A stretch of 64,000 bases of DNA from Steromphala cineraria (Eukaryota > Mollusca > Gastropoda > Trochida > Trochidae), in contig OU744723.1 of NCBI GenBank assembly GCA_916613615.1, positions 31,192,171 through 31,256,170 on the forward strand. The letters run 5' to 3'. Shown here in pieces: positions 13,401 to 28,400 of the stretch (the first letter of the stretch is position 1; the number at the start of each line of letters is the position of its first letter). A program made the translations under genes and the position numbers. The notes below the pieces were generated by a model that did not search any database, had not been told where the DNA came from, and saw nothing but the letters and a program-made list of their open reading frames with translations.

Positions 13401-16400
13401 TATTATAAGATTTCTCATTGGACGATCTTGCTCAGTTGTAGTAGCCGACAGAGAACAACCTAGGAAGAGTTGTAAGGCTAAACTTTGGGATCTCTAATTG
13501 TTATTGGCGCAATATACGCTAATGTGTCACTTTAACAAGAGCCATGTTATCATATATAATGAAAACATTAAACATATATTTTCGATTGCATAATTACCAG
13601 ACACATGATAATTATCAGTCTTAAATAAACAACAGCCAAGTACAAGTACAAAGTGGTTTTAAAGTAATTAACAAAGTGAAGAAAAATTCTGATTTAATGC
13701 TCTATCCGTAAAATGCAACCCTAAACAAATATAGACGTCGATCTGCAGTCCAAAACACTTGAATAATAATATGCGTCATATTCATGAATAGAAGGAAATT
13801 ACTTCTTTACACTTATGCTAAGTACATAAATATAATTTATCTTTTTCAACTGTATGTGAAAATGTAGCATTAACAACTTGTTGATGGCAACCAGAATATC
13901 AGATATTGCATGCATATTGTTAAATTGAAGACGGTTTTTTTTGCCCAAAAACGCGGCACACATGGTTCAGGTTCTCCGTCACTTCCTATCCTGTCAATAC
14001 ACGTCCTTGATCCTTCTCCAATCTCACTCCCAGCTGGCCCGAGTTTCTCAACTTCCTCGAGAAGTCACAGCAGCGTGCGTGGAAGAGAGATCCAGAGTTG
14101 GCGGAACTTCCGGAAAAAGCTAAAATGGCGGCGTTCAGCATTGCATCCAACCCGATCGAGGAACTGTCGTCAGGGGCCAAGTCGAGGGTCGTCTCACGTC
14201 TTCTCAAAAAGGTGAGGAACTATAGGCAGTTGTCGGCGAATAGGTTTCTTAAATTTTAAGGTACTGTGTTTCACATTTTAAATGTGACATTTGTGTTCTC
14301 TCCCTCTAAAAAGATTAAGGCAAAATATTTGTTGTTAAGATAAGATTAATGTCTAATTCTTAACCAATACCAGTACACAAGCACTTGAGCCTTGAGGCAT
14401 GCTCATATACTATATATAACAAGAAAAGCCTTTAAAAAGGCATGCTTGGTGCCACATAGGCAGATGAAGGAGATTGTGATTTGTCGAACAATTCGGGGGT
14501 TAAGTGAAATATACAACACTGGATAACAGCACTAATATTAACACAAGTATTACTCAAAGTTAACTTCACAAAATTAATTTCTATCAACACGAATTGCTGA
14601 AAGTTATGAATATTTTTTACATTCATCAACGATTGTTGGTATATTTCATATCAAAATACACGAGGGTGACAATCTATTTATCATCCAAATTCACTCTTTT
14701 CGACATCTCAGAGAAAAAATGTAAATCTATTGAACACAACAACACTAGATTTTCAAGACAGTGGTGTCATTGCATAGTGAGGTCACTATGTTTATGATGT
14801 TGTGGCATTGTGATGTAGTTACTTGAAGTAAAAGCACTGTGTTGCCATGTAGCGTTGACAATGACAGGAAATTGTGCAAAACGTACTGCCAAAACGATAT
14901 CTCCTTGTCATGCTGGTTAATTATTAACAGTAGTATAACAGATAATAAAGAAAATACTTTCCGATGATCTGACGGGATTTCAACCCAGGTCCGCTGAGCT
15001 AACGTTTGGAACCAGCGAAGTAGGTCATATTCTAAATATAGCATGAGTCAAATTCAGTACTCTGATAATAAATACATGTTTTCAACGTAAACATTTAGTG
15101 ACATCGTTAAGTATGACTTGTCACGTGGTCGTAAGTGATCTACCTATTAGTAATCATAAGTTTTATTTCGATGTCACCATCGTACTTACACAAACATTAA
15201 TTTTAATTCGCCAGGCGAGCCCAGCGTGAAATTAAATCGCGTGGGTTATAAAAAAGTGGATTCTGCGATTATTGAATGCGAAATAATTAATGCTTTATCT
15301 GGAACAAATGCAGACTCTTCTTCAAATGGAGATGTTTTTGATTGAGTCTGTTAACATTTAACAACATCTTTAATAGAAAACATTGTTTCTCTTTTAATAT
15401 AACATTTAAAGCGAAATCATATTCCACAGTTTAATGTGCCAAATATTTTGTATTACCCAAATGGTGACGTAATGCATTTTTTGCTACAGCTCTGTTCATT
15501 GGTCTTTTGATTTGGAGACAACACATGTGATTGGCGCGAGTAATATAGAGAGAATTCAGAAAAGATTTAGAAAAATCAAATCATAATACTTGGTGCCCTT
15601 TGGGGCACCAAGCAATACAATTAAGGCTTTTCAATTGGCATTTTGATCTCCGAAATAGATATATCATCTTGTGATGACACCGTAACGTCGTTTGATGCAA
15701 TTAAACGCTATAATAAGCTCAAATTATGAGGGTGAAATATGTGATCAAAATTTCTGTCGAAAATCCTTGTCACATATAGTATGTGAGCAATACCCATGCC
15801 TTAAATGCTTGTGTGCCAGCTTGTGTGCCAGCTTGTGTTTCTAGTTTGTGAACTAATTAGAAGAAAATAGATATAAACCTACTTTGAAATTTAATTTTTA
15901 ACTGGTTGTTGAATATAACAAATCATGTTCCTTACAAGGCCTCGATACAACGCGAGAAGTCAAACCTGTCAACGTTATCTCGCGAGAAATCAGCTATTTC
16001 CGTAGATGGAAATACACCAGTCCCAAAGCAAGAGCCCAAACCGGAAGTTCAAACTGCAGCGAATACCTCAACACAGCCAAAACCAGTCCAAAACAACCAG
16101 AAAACAGATGTTGACCCAGGAACCAACGATAAACCGAAAGATAACGATAACAAGAATATTGGTAAGAATTACTTTTATAAGCATTGTATCATGTATCATT
16201 GTATATGTATCAGCACATACAGTAAAAGCAGACTTCTAAAATCGATAAAAGTTAACTTGCACCAAAATAAGAAACTACTAATGTACTCCCATGATACAAG
16301 ATTTAAATTATATTATAATATTTCCAGTTTCTCTATTTTAAAGGAAATTGTCTTCAGATTGCAGAAACTGTAGTCATATTAATAGTTTAATTAACCATGT

Positions 16401-19400
16401 TCCGGGGTTAAAACAATTCAAAATATTGTTCTTTTGGGATACGACCTCTTTCGAACGTTTGATGATGTGGAGAGGAACCCCTTAAATGCAATGAGTTCGT
16501 ATCCCAATAAAGTCGTTATTTTCAAAATATTTTTCCTTCGATTACAGACGATTATATTTGACTGTCTTAAGACCTTGTATAAATTTGAATATTGTTTAAC
16601 TCATGAATGTATCAGGTTTTTCGCGCATGCGCACTCTGATCTCCTCGACGAGCCTTATGTCTACGGTTCGAGCCTTCATGACGGGTACTGCATGCAAAAC
16701 GTATAAGCATATATTGTATATATGTAGATTTTATATACTATTTAAAGAGTTCACTCAGCAGCCATCCTCGGTTACAAGACAAGAAACATACAAATATAGG
16801 ATACATCAGAATATATCTTCAGATTAGATTTGCTCAAAAATACAGACTTTTGGTGCATGAACAACTTGTAACGAATTTGTCACCTCTATTTACAATAGAG
16901 ATCCTTATTGGATAAGGTTTAGTTGTTCTATCTATTTAATTCACTATCAAAATCAAAACGAGAAACTGATTTATACTCACTTACAATGTATCTTCAAAGG
17001 TTGTCTCAAAGCAATATTCATAGATTACCTTACCTGTCACCGATGATGTTACAACGCATGCGCACTGGTAATGTTTATTGGAACCACGGGGGTTACTTAA
17101 ATTATATCTGCTGTGTTTAATTACTTATATCGCTTGCTCTTAGCATTAGCTAATATCTTCAAATACTCATATATATCGCTGCATGTCGCTTACGTACTGT
17201 TAGTTTATCATTTAGATATCATCCAATTGTGGCCATCTCGTTACTTATATATGTATATCTCATTGTCCATAGCTCTTTATAAACAACTTGCCTGGAACCA
17301 TAAAGTCAGAACAGCATGTTTCATCATCGCAATATTATAGAGGCACTAATGTAAGATTGGCTGTATTGCAGCGCTTGCATATAACCTTAGAGTAATCAAA
17401 TATTTATTCTACACGATATAATGCTTCATTAAACTTTATTTATACATGCATATTACATAGCGAACAATTGAAACATCGTTTTATTTAGGATTAAATATAC
17501 TTGCAATAGAAAAAAATCTTATTTTTTCCCGTGTCGATGCGAGGTGGACGGGTTGGTTAGCTGTATGTATGTTCAGGGCTGGTGGTGTTGGGTGTACGGC
17601 CTGGAAATAAAGAAAGCTTTGCAGATATGTTGGTGCCAAACTAATGTAAAGGATAATAACACGTATCAGATGATAAACATATGAAGTAATTTTGATAACG
17701 TGATTGTATTTTGAAAGTTTTTATAAACATTTTAATTTTGTTTGAGTATTGGCATTTTCATGAAATTCGATTCTCTGAAAAAATGGGTAAATGATAATTT
17801 ACCATTATTATATATTGAAAGCTGTTTTAACTCGTAGGAATTTGTTTTAAATGAGCACATAATTCGGCAAAGAATCAATACTTATTATTTAAACTACATG
17901 CGTAGAAAACCTAAAGTTTTAAACTCCTCCACACCATTAGACTATACTAACTCTATGTGTAACTTTGTGCATGTCGCTGCCAGGAGGCAAGAAGGAAGAG
18001 GACACTAACACAGCGCCACCTGTCATCGAAGTGGAGAAACCCTCTGATGACGTAACACTTACTCCGGAGAAGCAATCACCTGCAGGTACTTTGATAAACA
18101 AATAAAAGATACATAACAAATAATCCAGCGACAGTGCTATCAGGAATCTGATCAAGAGCCCAGTTTGCCAATAATTCCCTCTCAGGGTATAACCCGTGCC
18201 AGGTTCCAATCATAAGCTTATTAAAACTTGCTGCGCAGCGCCGAAATGCGTGATTCACGTGCAGCGCCATTTTCAGTTAGAAGCTGCAACATATTTAAGG
18301 TATCTGGAATGGACTCAGGTTCACAGGCCCCCGGCTTGAAAAATTGGTAATAGACAGACAGTTTTGTCTGTCTGTCTGTCGTCTGTATGAAAAATTGGTA
18401 ACTGGTACAGGTTATAAATGAGTAAATATTTGTGATAGTTGTACATCGCAGGAGGTTTACTTTCCTCAGAGTTGTGAATTGATATAAAAAGTCTTTACGC
18501 TGTCTAGGTTGACGTTCAGCAGGTCCGTCTGAATATGTTTTTACTTCTTTCTTCAACAGAGCTAAGCGGTCCGCCTTGAGTTTAAGATCATGATATTTTT
18601 CGAAAAATATTAGCTAAAAACGTATCAAGAAACATTGATAGAGTTGTTGTTAAAAAAATAAAAAACTTAAAACCACATTGACATGAATCATATTTTGAAA
18701 ATTTGAAAATATTCTAACATTTATTCTCTATCCTGATTTGTTTTCGGCTTTTTAGGTCTAGAACGAAAAAAAGTATATTAATAAAATGAAAAAAATAAAT
18801 GATAGAAAAATCATCCGAAACACTTTCTTACAATTGAGTAAAATAAACATAAAAACAACTGTTTGAATATAATTTTTTTTATTGAAAATGTTTTAATTAC
18901 TATTTCGTTTTACCGTTTCTCAAATAAATAACTCACCTAATAGGTCCAACACCTGTTCCGGAGCCTAGTAAACAAACGGTCCCAAACAAAACACCTGCCT
19001 CGAAACCGGTTAACCCTGAACCGGAACCGGAAAAAGCTAACGAACCCGACATCGACGACACGAACACCAACTCCGTTACTGTGGAGGTGCACGGCAAGAA
19101 GGTCAAGGTCATCAGACCCGACAACTACAAAGATACGTCACTTCCGGTTGATCCTCCACAGGAACGTCTTCAACTAGACTGGGTGTAAGTCTACTTACAC
19201 AATATATGAATTGAGAAAGCCCTAATTAAGAAATTAAGCCCAGTGATTTGAACGTTTCGAACAAAAGAATGTTACAATGTATTCAAACTCTTAAAAGGAC
19301 ATTATAATAGGATTTCCTTTAGAATAACATCTGTTATATATGTAAATCATAGAATGAAAATGTTAATAAATACATATATGCGAAGAGGAAACAAGTACCA

Positions 19401-22400
19401 TATATGATATCAGATATGGATACAACTCCGTTATGAAACGGTCGTAGGGCATGTCGTAAGGGTCGTTAACATGGTCGTTCGTGTTACGATTTTCATTGAG
19501 GCACGACCAACAGCTCCTACAAAGAAAGCTCTAAAACAGAAATAGACTCTGACTATAACATTGACTTAAAACTCGATGACGAAACTCTATATATGTCAAC
19601 AAGATTTTGTCCATTACAAAAAAAAATTTTACAATCAATTCTTGCGCATCCCTGAGCATTCCGGATATGTCTTTTTACGTACAGATACGGTTACCGTGGC
19701 AACGACTGCCGAAGCAACATCCACGTGCTGGGGAATGGTGAAATACTCTACTTCATCTCCAACATTGCAGTCCTCTATAACAGAGACACGCATGCGCAAC
19801 GACACTTCCGGGAACACACCAGCGACATAAAGTGGTGAGTTATACAAACTGTAACGTAGCTCACTGTCGCATGGGAATTGGAGAGAATCTCAATCCTCGT
19901 ACCCTGATTCGTTTCTGATATGTGTACTAAAGAAGAAATATTCGAATCCTAATCTTAAATCATTCTATGCACAGAGACATTGACAGACTACTTATGTCGT
20001 TTGTTTGCACTGAACAAAATTAACATTTCAATAAAGTGATTTACACTAAAGTTGAAACTTTCAAAATGGCTGTTGGAAACGTTGCAAAAGTGGTAATGCA
20101 GTAGTGACCAACAATCAATATAGTGTTGATGCAAACATGGTCGCATGAAGTTTTCGCTGAAAACTTGAGCCCATTATTTCCATAAAAGAACGTGCTATGG
20201 TGCCTTTAAGAAATTCCCAGTTTATTATGTCTCTGTTCCAGTATGGCTGTCCACTCTAACGGCAACACAGTCGCTTCAGGACAGTTCGCCTCGAGGAGGG
20301 ACGCAAAGTGTCAGGTACGTCAGTTTGCTTGTGGGGGGGAAAGAAATATACTTAACGTCAAATTTTGAAAAAAGTATAATGGTTCGTAAATCAGAATCAA
20401 ATTTTGTACAGGTATTTATTTGTAAGAATATCTCTTCTCACAACACGACTAAATGGGCTAATAAGTTTTACAGAGACTTGGAAATATATATATTTCTTCC
20501 ATTCAAAATCATAATATTGATTAAAAAAAGTACAATTTCTCATATCCTAGACTGATATGACTAACATATATCCAAATGGGTGGAAAACAAAATCTTATCA
20601 ATTTCAAAGGTTTCTACCAACAATATTTTAAATGTTCACGTTCACAAGGTCGCAGTATATATTAAAAGGGGGAGGGTACGTTATTGATGTCATTTTCCAA
20701 CAAGAACCAAGCTAAGTTTGAATATCCAATGCATACGACACTTACATTATATACGACACCCCATATTGACGACTGTTCTTGTTCTGTACAGGCTCACATC
20801 CGGGTATGGAGAGCGGATACTCTTAACACCACGCACATCCTGGGTATGGGACACTTCCAGAAGTCCGTCATGTGTATCGCCTTCCAGAAGGACTCGGTAA
20901 GTTGCTGTTCGGAGTTCTTGATCCTAACATTTTGACATCATTAAATAACCTAACAATACACATGCTTGCACATGTTTCGTCAAAAGGTTATTTTCATATT
21001 TCCGAGTTTGGTAACAAAATATTTTACCGATTCTTATCCAGTCCATTCCATGACCTATCTGAACGTATAAAAATATCAATGCTTGTGTCCAATAGTAACG
21101 TTTATCAATCCGTTAATTGTTAATGACTTTAAGATGCAACGATAACGTGCGCTTATTCTTACTTAGGATTCACTACCATATGTCGTATACATAGAGATTA
21201 ATACCCAAGCAGAGATACCCAAGCACTCGTGTCAGTAAAACGACATCTCCGTCGCTCTCGCTCGGGATAATATCATTTTACTGTCACTCGTGTTGTAAAA
21301 ACAATATGACATCTCGCGAATGCATTCATTTCGTTATCTGCCATCACTTCAGAAACCAAAAATTTAGATTATTAGAATTTTCAAGACACCGTCCTATGGT
21401 GAAATCAATAAAGGAAACATCTGTAACTCGGTCAGGGTTAACACGGTTAAATAAAAGACTTATTGTGTAGTTTCAAACAGCAATACTCAGACGGAAATGT
21501 TACAATTTTGATGTAATCTACTATTTTCAGTATAATCACATTTAAAGTGAATCAAAATTTACATCCTTTTTTCCCCAAATCATGTCTTTATTGTCAAAGT
21601 CAGATGAAATGCCACCACTATGTCGGTGTAGACGATTTTGGACGTGCTGCACGCTTTTCGCATGCTGCCTGGAGGCCCAGGATGCGCTAAAGCAGAAAGT
21701 CGAGTAGCCCGTAAAGTAGTCCCACATTCCGATGTCACGTGGTTTTCTTAACTAACCAATGAAATTACCGCTAGGGTTTATTACACATGTATATCGTAAT
21801 TTATGACATTTCATCGCTCATGGATAATAAAGGTCTATAGTATATAAAAGCAATTATACTTTCCAGGACTTCCTGGCTGCAGTGGACAACTCTAACGAGA
21901 AGAAGCTCTCAGTATGGAACACGGCTGACGGGTCACACATGGGGGACACTGTGGTAATAGTCTATCTTCTTCAACCCCTTCCTCTGCAAGGAATAATAAC
22001 TCCAGCCTTCATCGTAGGCTCATATAACCCTTGCTGCTAGAGCAACGGTCTTGTTTTAGTGCAGTGCAATTTTCGGCGATGTCCTAACATTTCTAACGAC
22101 ACGTGGTCTATCGCACCGGGAGTTGTGCCTTACCTTGCCTTTTCGGGAAATATAACCTTTTTCCCTAGGACAACACTATTCGGAAACCTTACCTAATTAA
22201 CAAAATTACTATTCATCTTACCCAGTACATTTGATGCAGCTGGAGCTGAAAGACAGAACATTCAAACCTGGCACTTCTGACTGTCTCCGTTTGCGCTGAG
22301 AACACTACTGGTTTATTTGCTTGGTCGGTGTCCACATTGCAGTATTTTGCGATGAAGATTAAAGCTTTGGTTGTTTGTTTGAAAGTATTATTTGTTCTAG

Positions 22401-25400
22401 GAGCGACATTGTATCAAACAGCGCGTATGGTGTTTTGACATTTGCGATACGCAAAATGTTTTCGCATACAAAGATTAGTAAAAACATGTAAAGGATTTCT
22501 GATTGGAAATGTTCAAAATGTTTTGTTATAATGTGTTATTATGTGAACATTGTTTCTTCAAATAGTACAAAGGTGATTCTGTGTAATGTTCTTTAAACCT
22601 AATTAATGTACATAATTATGATTTGATTTGTCTGTGAAGATATTTTATCCCAGAGTACGTACCAAGCTAGTGTAATTGGTTTGAGGGGAAAATATCATAA
22701 CATTATTGTCAACTTAACCCATTCCCGCTAAAGTTTGGCTGCAATCCCGAGTAATGTATTTGCGATATCAAGCTCTGTTATCAAGAATGTGTATTTGCAC
22801 TATCCAGATTCAATTATATATTTCAATCATTTTACTGATTATGGTATTTCTCCTATACAATTATGTTCCTTAGCTTCAAGTTGACGTCATCTGCGATATT
22901 GGGTTCAACCCGACCCACCGGGACCTGGTGGTTACTATAGGGAAGGAGCATCTGGCCTGGTGGAAGATATACCCGGACACTCGACAAATACACACTCACG
23001 CTAAACCAGAGTACGATGTACGTAGATAGTTGGTTATTTCTATGGTTGAATATAAGTTGTGAAGGTGTTTCTGTTATGTTTCGTTTTACATTTACATCAA
23101 ATTACACTTAGGGAGTTCCAGAGTAATCTCCCTTTTAAAAGTTACAGTTTTTCTTTGCCGTATGGATTTCTAAACAGTACTGGATTCCATACAAAAGAGC
23201 TTAAACATGCCACTGAATCCAACATAGATTAGTTTCAAAATGTTCTATTTGACATTAACCAATCATGTGAGTCAGAACACTGTAGAACTAAGGAACTCAT
23301 CACCATACATACATGCATCTATATCCATTACTTATTTGTATGCACGGTACTTATTAACATTAATATCAACATCACTGATGTCTCTACATACAACAAAATA
23401 GTTCAAGTGTATAGAGAGCTATCACATAGAACAATCTGGAACTAAAGTCTTTTGCAACCATTATTAGGTCAAACATAAATACTGAATTTTTAGACAGGAT
23501 AGAAGTTTTAACGAAACAACTATTTTATATGCTTAACTTGAGGGAACTCAATGATTGTTACACATTAGTGCATACTCTTCTTTTGTTTTAAAAAAAAAAT
23601 CAATATTGACAAAATAATATACACATCGAACTTCCAAACACCTTTAACTTAAAAATCTCTTTATTTGAATTTGAACCAACGTGGTTCTCATTTGTCCATT
23701 TCAAGAAGCGAAACCTCCAAGAATTGCAGATTGCAGCAAGGCCTACATCTGTCAGTGATATCAAAGTTGGGGAGGAGTTAAGAATACAAGAACAACCTGA
23801 CGTGTTGGTCCTTCTGCTATTAGAAGTTCTTAACATTAAACTAATTATTCGGTTGAACCTGATATTCCAGAGTTACCTCCGCGCCAAGTTCGTGATCTGC
23901 TTGACACACACTGAGAAGGGAGACCTCATCACGGGGGACTCTAACGGGACCATCTACGTGTGGGGGGACGGGGGCAACAGGATCACCAACTTCGTCAAAC
24001 ATGGACACGATGTGAGGCTCATTAAAACACGGGGTAACGGGGTAACGGGAGATGGATGTTATTAGACACGTGTCGGTAGAATCTGGTTTCTTTGTGGTGA
24101 AGACTGAGAAACCATTCTGAACGGTTTTGTTTTGTTGATAACTACGTACTTGATTGATTATTTGAGTTGGTTTCTTAGCTATATGGTAAATGTCTTAATT
24201 CGTGTCAGTCTTTGGAAAGTAGAGATGAATTTTACAATGCAACTGTTGTAATTCGATGTTGCACCAGCAAATTGTGAATCAAAATGTTTATAAGACATGT
24301 ACAAGAAACCGGAAGTCACGTCATTCTTCCAATTGTATGAGCGCCATATGCTGGCCCATATGTCTGGTAGCGATATGATCCGAGTCGTCTCTATAAGGAG
24401 AAGGGGAACAGACATATAATATTGTACTCCTACATATCTGTACATTCAATATAACGACAATAACACAAAATATATATTGATGTCCTTCATTGAGAATTAA
24501 ACACTTTCAAAAGAAATATCAAAATTGCTAATAACTATCGTAACTTATACAACAATATCAAAATGTATTATATTATTATTTTCAAAAGATATGGTGGACA
24601 CTATACGAATAATTCTGGCATACACTTGTCACGTTTCGCCCTTTATAACATTCTTAGTGTTAGATAGAATATATATGTTTGGTGTGATGCTGCAGGGTCC
24701 AGTGTTCACAGTGCTGTACCACAAACACCACCTCATGTCGGGAGGTCGGGACGGGATGGTCTTCTGCTGGCAATGGACCAAGAATATGGACAACAGCGGC
24801 AAGATAGAGGTAAACAATAAACATGTGGTAATAGCTTCATCAACATTCTTGTAGGCATAAACTAGTAAAAGTCTAAAGTATATCGTTTCGTTCTGTCCAT
24901 AGAGATTTGTCAAACAAAACCTCCAAATCAGCTAGAGTCGATGCTCAAACAACTCTTATGAGGGGTGTTTACTCCAGCCGTTTAATAGACTTTTATTTTC
25001 AGTAGGCGTTGGTTATGTCTTGTCGTAACATAGATTTCGTAATGCTGTACATATTATGATATTAATTACCCATACCATTAATTACCCTGAATTCATTACG
25101 AGCTAATAAGTAAGTCAAGTTCAGTCAAAAGATATTGAATATTATGTTAGATAAACATGTACAGCTCTTTAAGCAGAGTTCGACAGGACCTTGAAGAGAT
25201 CTTTTCTCTCCCAACATTAAACTACAGGCAATTTTACATTATAAATATTTAGAATTATATCACATGTAGATACCAATATCTATTTAGTCTCTAGCCTATT
25301 GGTGAACGTTAGGAAGGGTATTCCCAGCTGCTATCTGTGTTTGTTGCTCTGCTTGCAAGGTGTCCAAGTCGGAGGGCGGAGTCCGGATGCTGCAGCCACA

Positions 25401-28400
25401 CAAAGACACGCTACTGATTGGGACAACCATGAACTCCATCCTGTCTGTACTCATCTCAAAGAAGGGGTCGCCGCTAGATGGCGCCACTCTAGAGATGTTG
25501 CCGCTCACCCAGGTATGTCATTTATCAGCGTAATTCTGTCTTTGGGTTTGAGGTCAATACTTGACAGATACTTGATGTTTCAATAGCACTTTTTATTAAA
25601 CTTCAACTTAATCCTATTGATTATTAGTGATGCAAACAATTTTGTATTCAGGGGTTAACACCTCACTAGTGAATTCGAATAGGCGTATGCGTAGTACATT
25701 TGAAGTAAAAACGTGCGGCCATTTGTATGTTACGCCTCTCATTTATTTGAATGAAGAAAACTTTATTCGCGTAGCTGAATTTAGTGAACTTTATACTTTC
25801 TTTTTAAGAACACATTGAATACTGCTTAAAAGAAAGTCTTGCAAAGGGTAACATTTGTTTCCCTTTTCGCAAGATTGTTATTTCCCTATGGACACATGCA
25901 ACAACGCCTTTGAAGGAGGCATAACGAAACGTTCTGAATGTTGATTACAAAGGGACAGGGGTGATCTAAACAGCATTTCTTCCTCATGATGGTGTGAATT
26001 ACCGCAACAATTTACTTAAATATGTGACCCAATTTTCAAGACCCAAGTCACAATATGCAGATTCAATAGATTAAAATCCCTATAACACAAATATATTTCT
26101 ATATTCCCAGGGACATTTTGACGAGTTACGGGGACTGGCCACCATGTCCGAGTCGTTTATCGGTGCGGACTTCTTGACCGCTGGAGTGGACGGGATCATC
26201 TGTAAATTCAACACAGGGACCCATCTACCTGTCTGGAAGATAGTTATGAAGGTAACCTGTGGGAGTATCGGAATATGTAAATTGCTGTATTTGTATATGT
26301 TATGTAATATTACTGTGTTCCTTGAAAGATCTCGCACAATAACAAACTCGCATTGACAAAAAAACATTATTTCAACTATGATTATCAACTTGATTCATGA
26401 TTTGTCTACAGTTACTTGCTCTGATGTGGAACACTCCCAAATCTATTTGATCTTGTTGCCGTTAAAGGACATAAACATTTCACAGGACTGTTACGGAAGC
26501 TTATTTGTATATGCAAAACTCATACAATACCCTAATATCTATGAAAGCCAAAAGTTAGTACGATACAAGACAAAGAAAATAGGGAAAATATGAGAAAAAT
26601 AACTTTACAACCTGATCAATCATAAAAAATACAACATACCTACCTTGTTTTGGTAAATTCTACTTGTTTTCATATCTGTTAAATTGTCACGTTCAGGAAG
26701 TTTGTTTTATACTTTGCTTACTCATATATTGAATGTTTCGCCTTCCGGATGCAGGGCGCCCCCTTCCTGTGCGCCGACTGTAGCCAGGGGGGACAACTCA
26801 TCTGTCTAGGAACCCATGACGGACAGTGAGTAGTTGCATCGTTGTATTTACCACAAGGTCTGCCGATTATATAAATACGTCCTAGATGTTATATTCAGGA
26901 TAGTTGTCAGCGAACGAATTTCGGACGTAGAACATAATATTAATATCGGCAATACCCTCTATATAATATGTATGATAATTGACAATGAACGAATTCATTA
27001 CTATTATTATTTACACTGAATAACCCTATTTTTCATTGATAGGTATATATAATAAATGCTTTAGTATCCATATATGATAAAATAAGTCATCACATACATT
27101 ACGATATGTTGCCAGGGATGATTTTGTTGTTAAAGAAACCAACGTGATATCGGAAAATGGGACTACATGTACTTTGCGAGCTTCTCGATTTTTTTCTTTT
27201 GCGTGGCCGAGTGCTTCCGGTTAGCTCACGAAAAGCGTGCATCACGTGCAAAGTCGTGTACTCTAAATAGCGGGCGGGTGAATCAGTGTAAACGTGACAT
27301 TTCATCTGCCTGACTTTGACACAAAATCTGAATTGGAATTGAGAAGAATGTTGGTTCTTGATACGTGTTTATGTTTAAATTGATATAATACATCAAAATG
27401 GTGATATTTCTTTTTGAATATTGTTGTCTGAAACTGGCGCTAAACAAGCAGTCTTTTAACCGTGTTCACCGTGACCGAGTTATAGATGTATCCATACGCG
27501 TTATATTGTTCCAATAACCGGAATTATGGTTTTCTTACGTTATGGGTAATAAAGAAATTTAAACACTCGCGAGATGTCATATTGTTATGTTACAACACTC
27601 GTGCTAGTAAAACAACCTTTCCCTCGCTCTCGCTTGAGAAAATGTCATTTTACAGTCACTCGTGTTGTAAAAGCAATATGACATCTCTGCTTGGGTACTA
27701 ATATCTATTTATTGTCCATATATGATGAAATAAGTCATGACATATATTACGATATGTTGCACATGTGCATTCAAATAACCCTAGTGGTTATTTCATTTGT
27801 TTTTAAAGAAAACCGCGTGATATAGGAATGTGGGACTACTTTGCGAGTTTCTCGGTTTGTTTCTTTTGCCGAGGTCTTCCGGGTAAAGCGTGCAGCACGA
27901 GCAACGTCATGTACACCGACATAGCGGGCGGGTGAATCAGTGCAAACATGTTATTTCATCTGCCTTACGTTTGACACAAAATACCTGATTTTGAATATAG
28001 AAGAATGTTACTCTGCTTCGCTATGATGTAACTGGTGCAAAACAATTATTCTTTTAATCGTTTTTACCGTGACCGAGTTAGGGATGTATCCATACCCAAT
28101 GACATTATTCACAATCTCTCGAATGTTCTAATAATCGGAATACTGCCTGGCTTTCTGGTGTATAATAAAGAAATATACACACTCGCGAAACGTCATATTG
28201 TTTTTACAAGTAAAACCGCTTTCGTCCGGGAAACATCATTTTACGGTCACTCGTGTTGTTAAAACGAACATGATATCTCTGCTTGGGTATAAATCTCTAT
28301 ATCGGCAATAGAGTCCTTCTGATATAAGCCTTAGGTGATATTATCCTTTTTGTGAGAATTGCAAACTCGTTTAATGCCTTTTCATTCAATATGGTCTGAC

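Noticed and set aside
14970..15016. tRNA-like segment with TTAGCTCAG and GGTTGAAATCC on the minus strand
   Set aside because: The two boxes are too close and no acceptor stem pairs; not a tRNA gene, at best a SINE fragment.
19689..19702. X-box-like GTTACCGTGGCAAC
   Set aside because: It is inside the conserved HELP exon and encodes GYRGN, so the match is explained by coding constraint.
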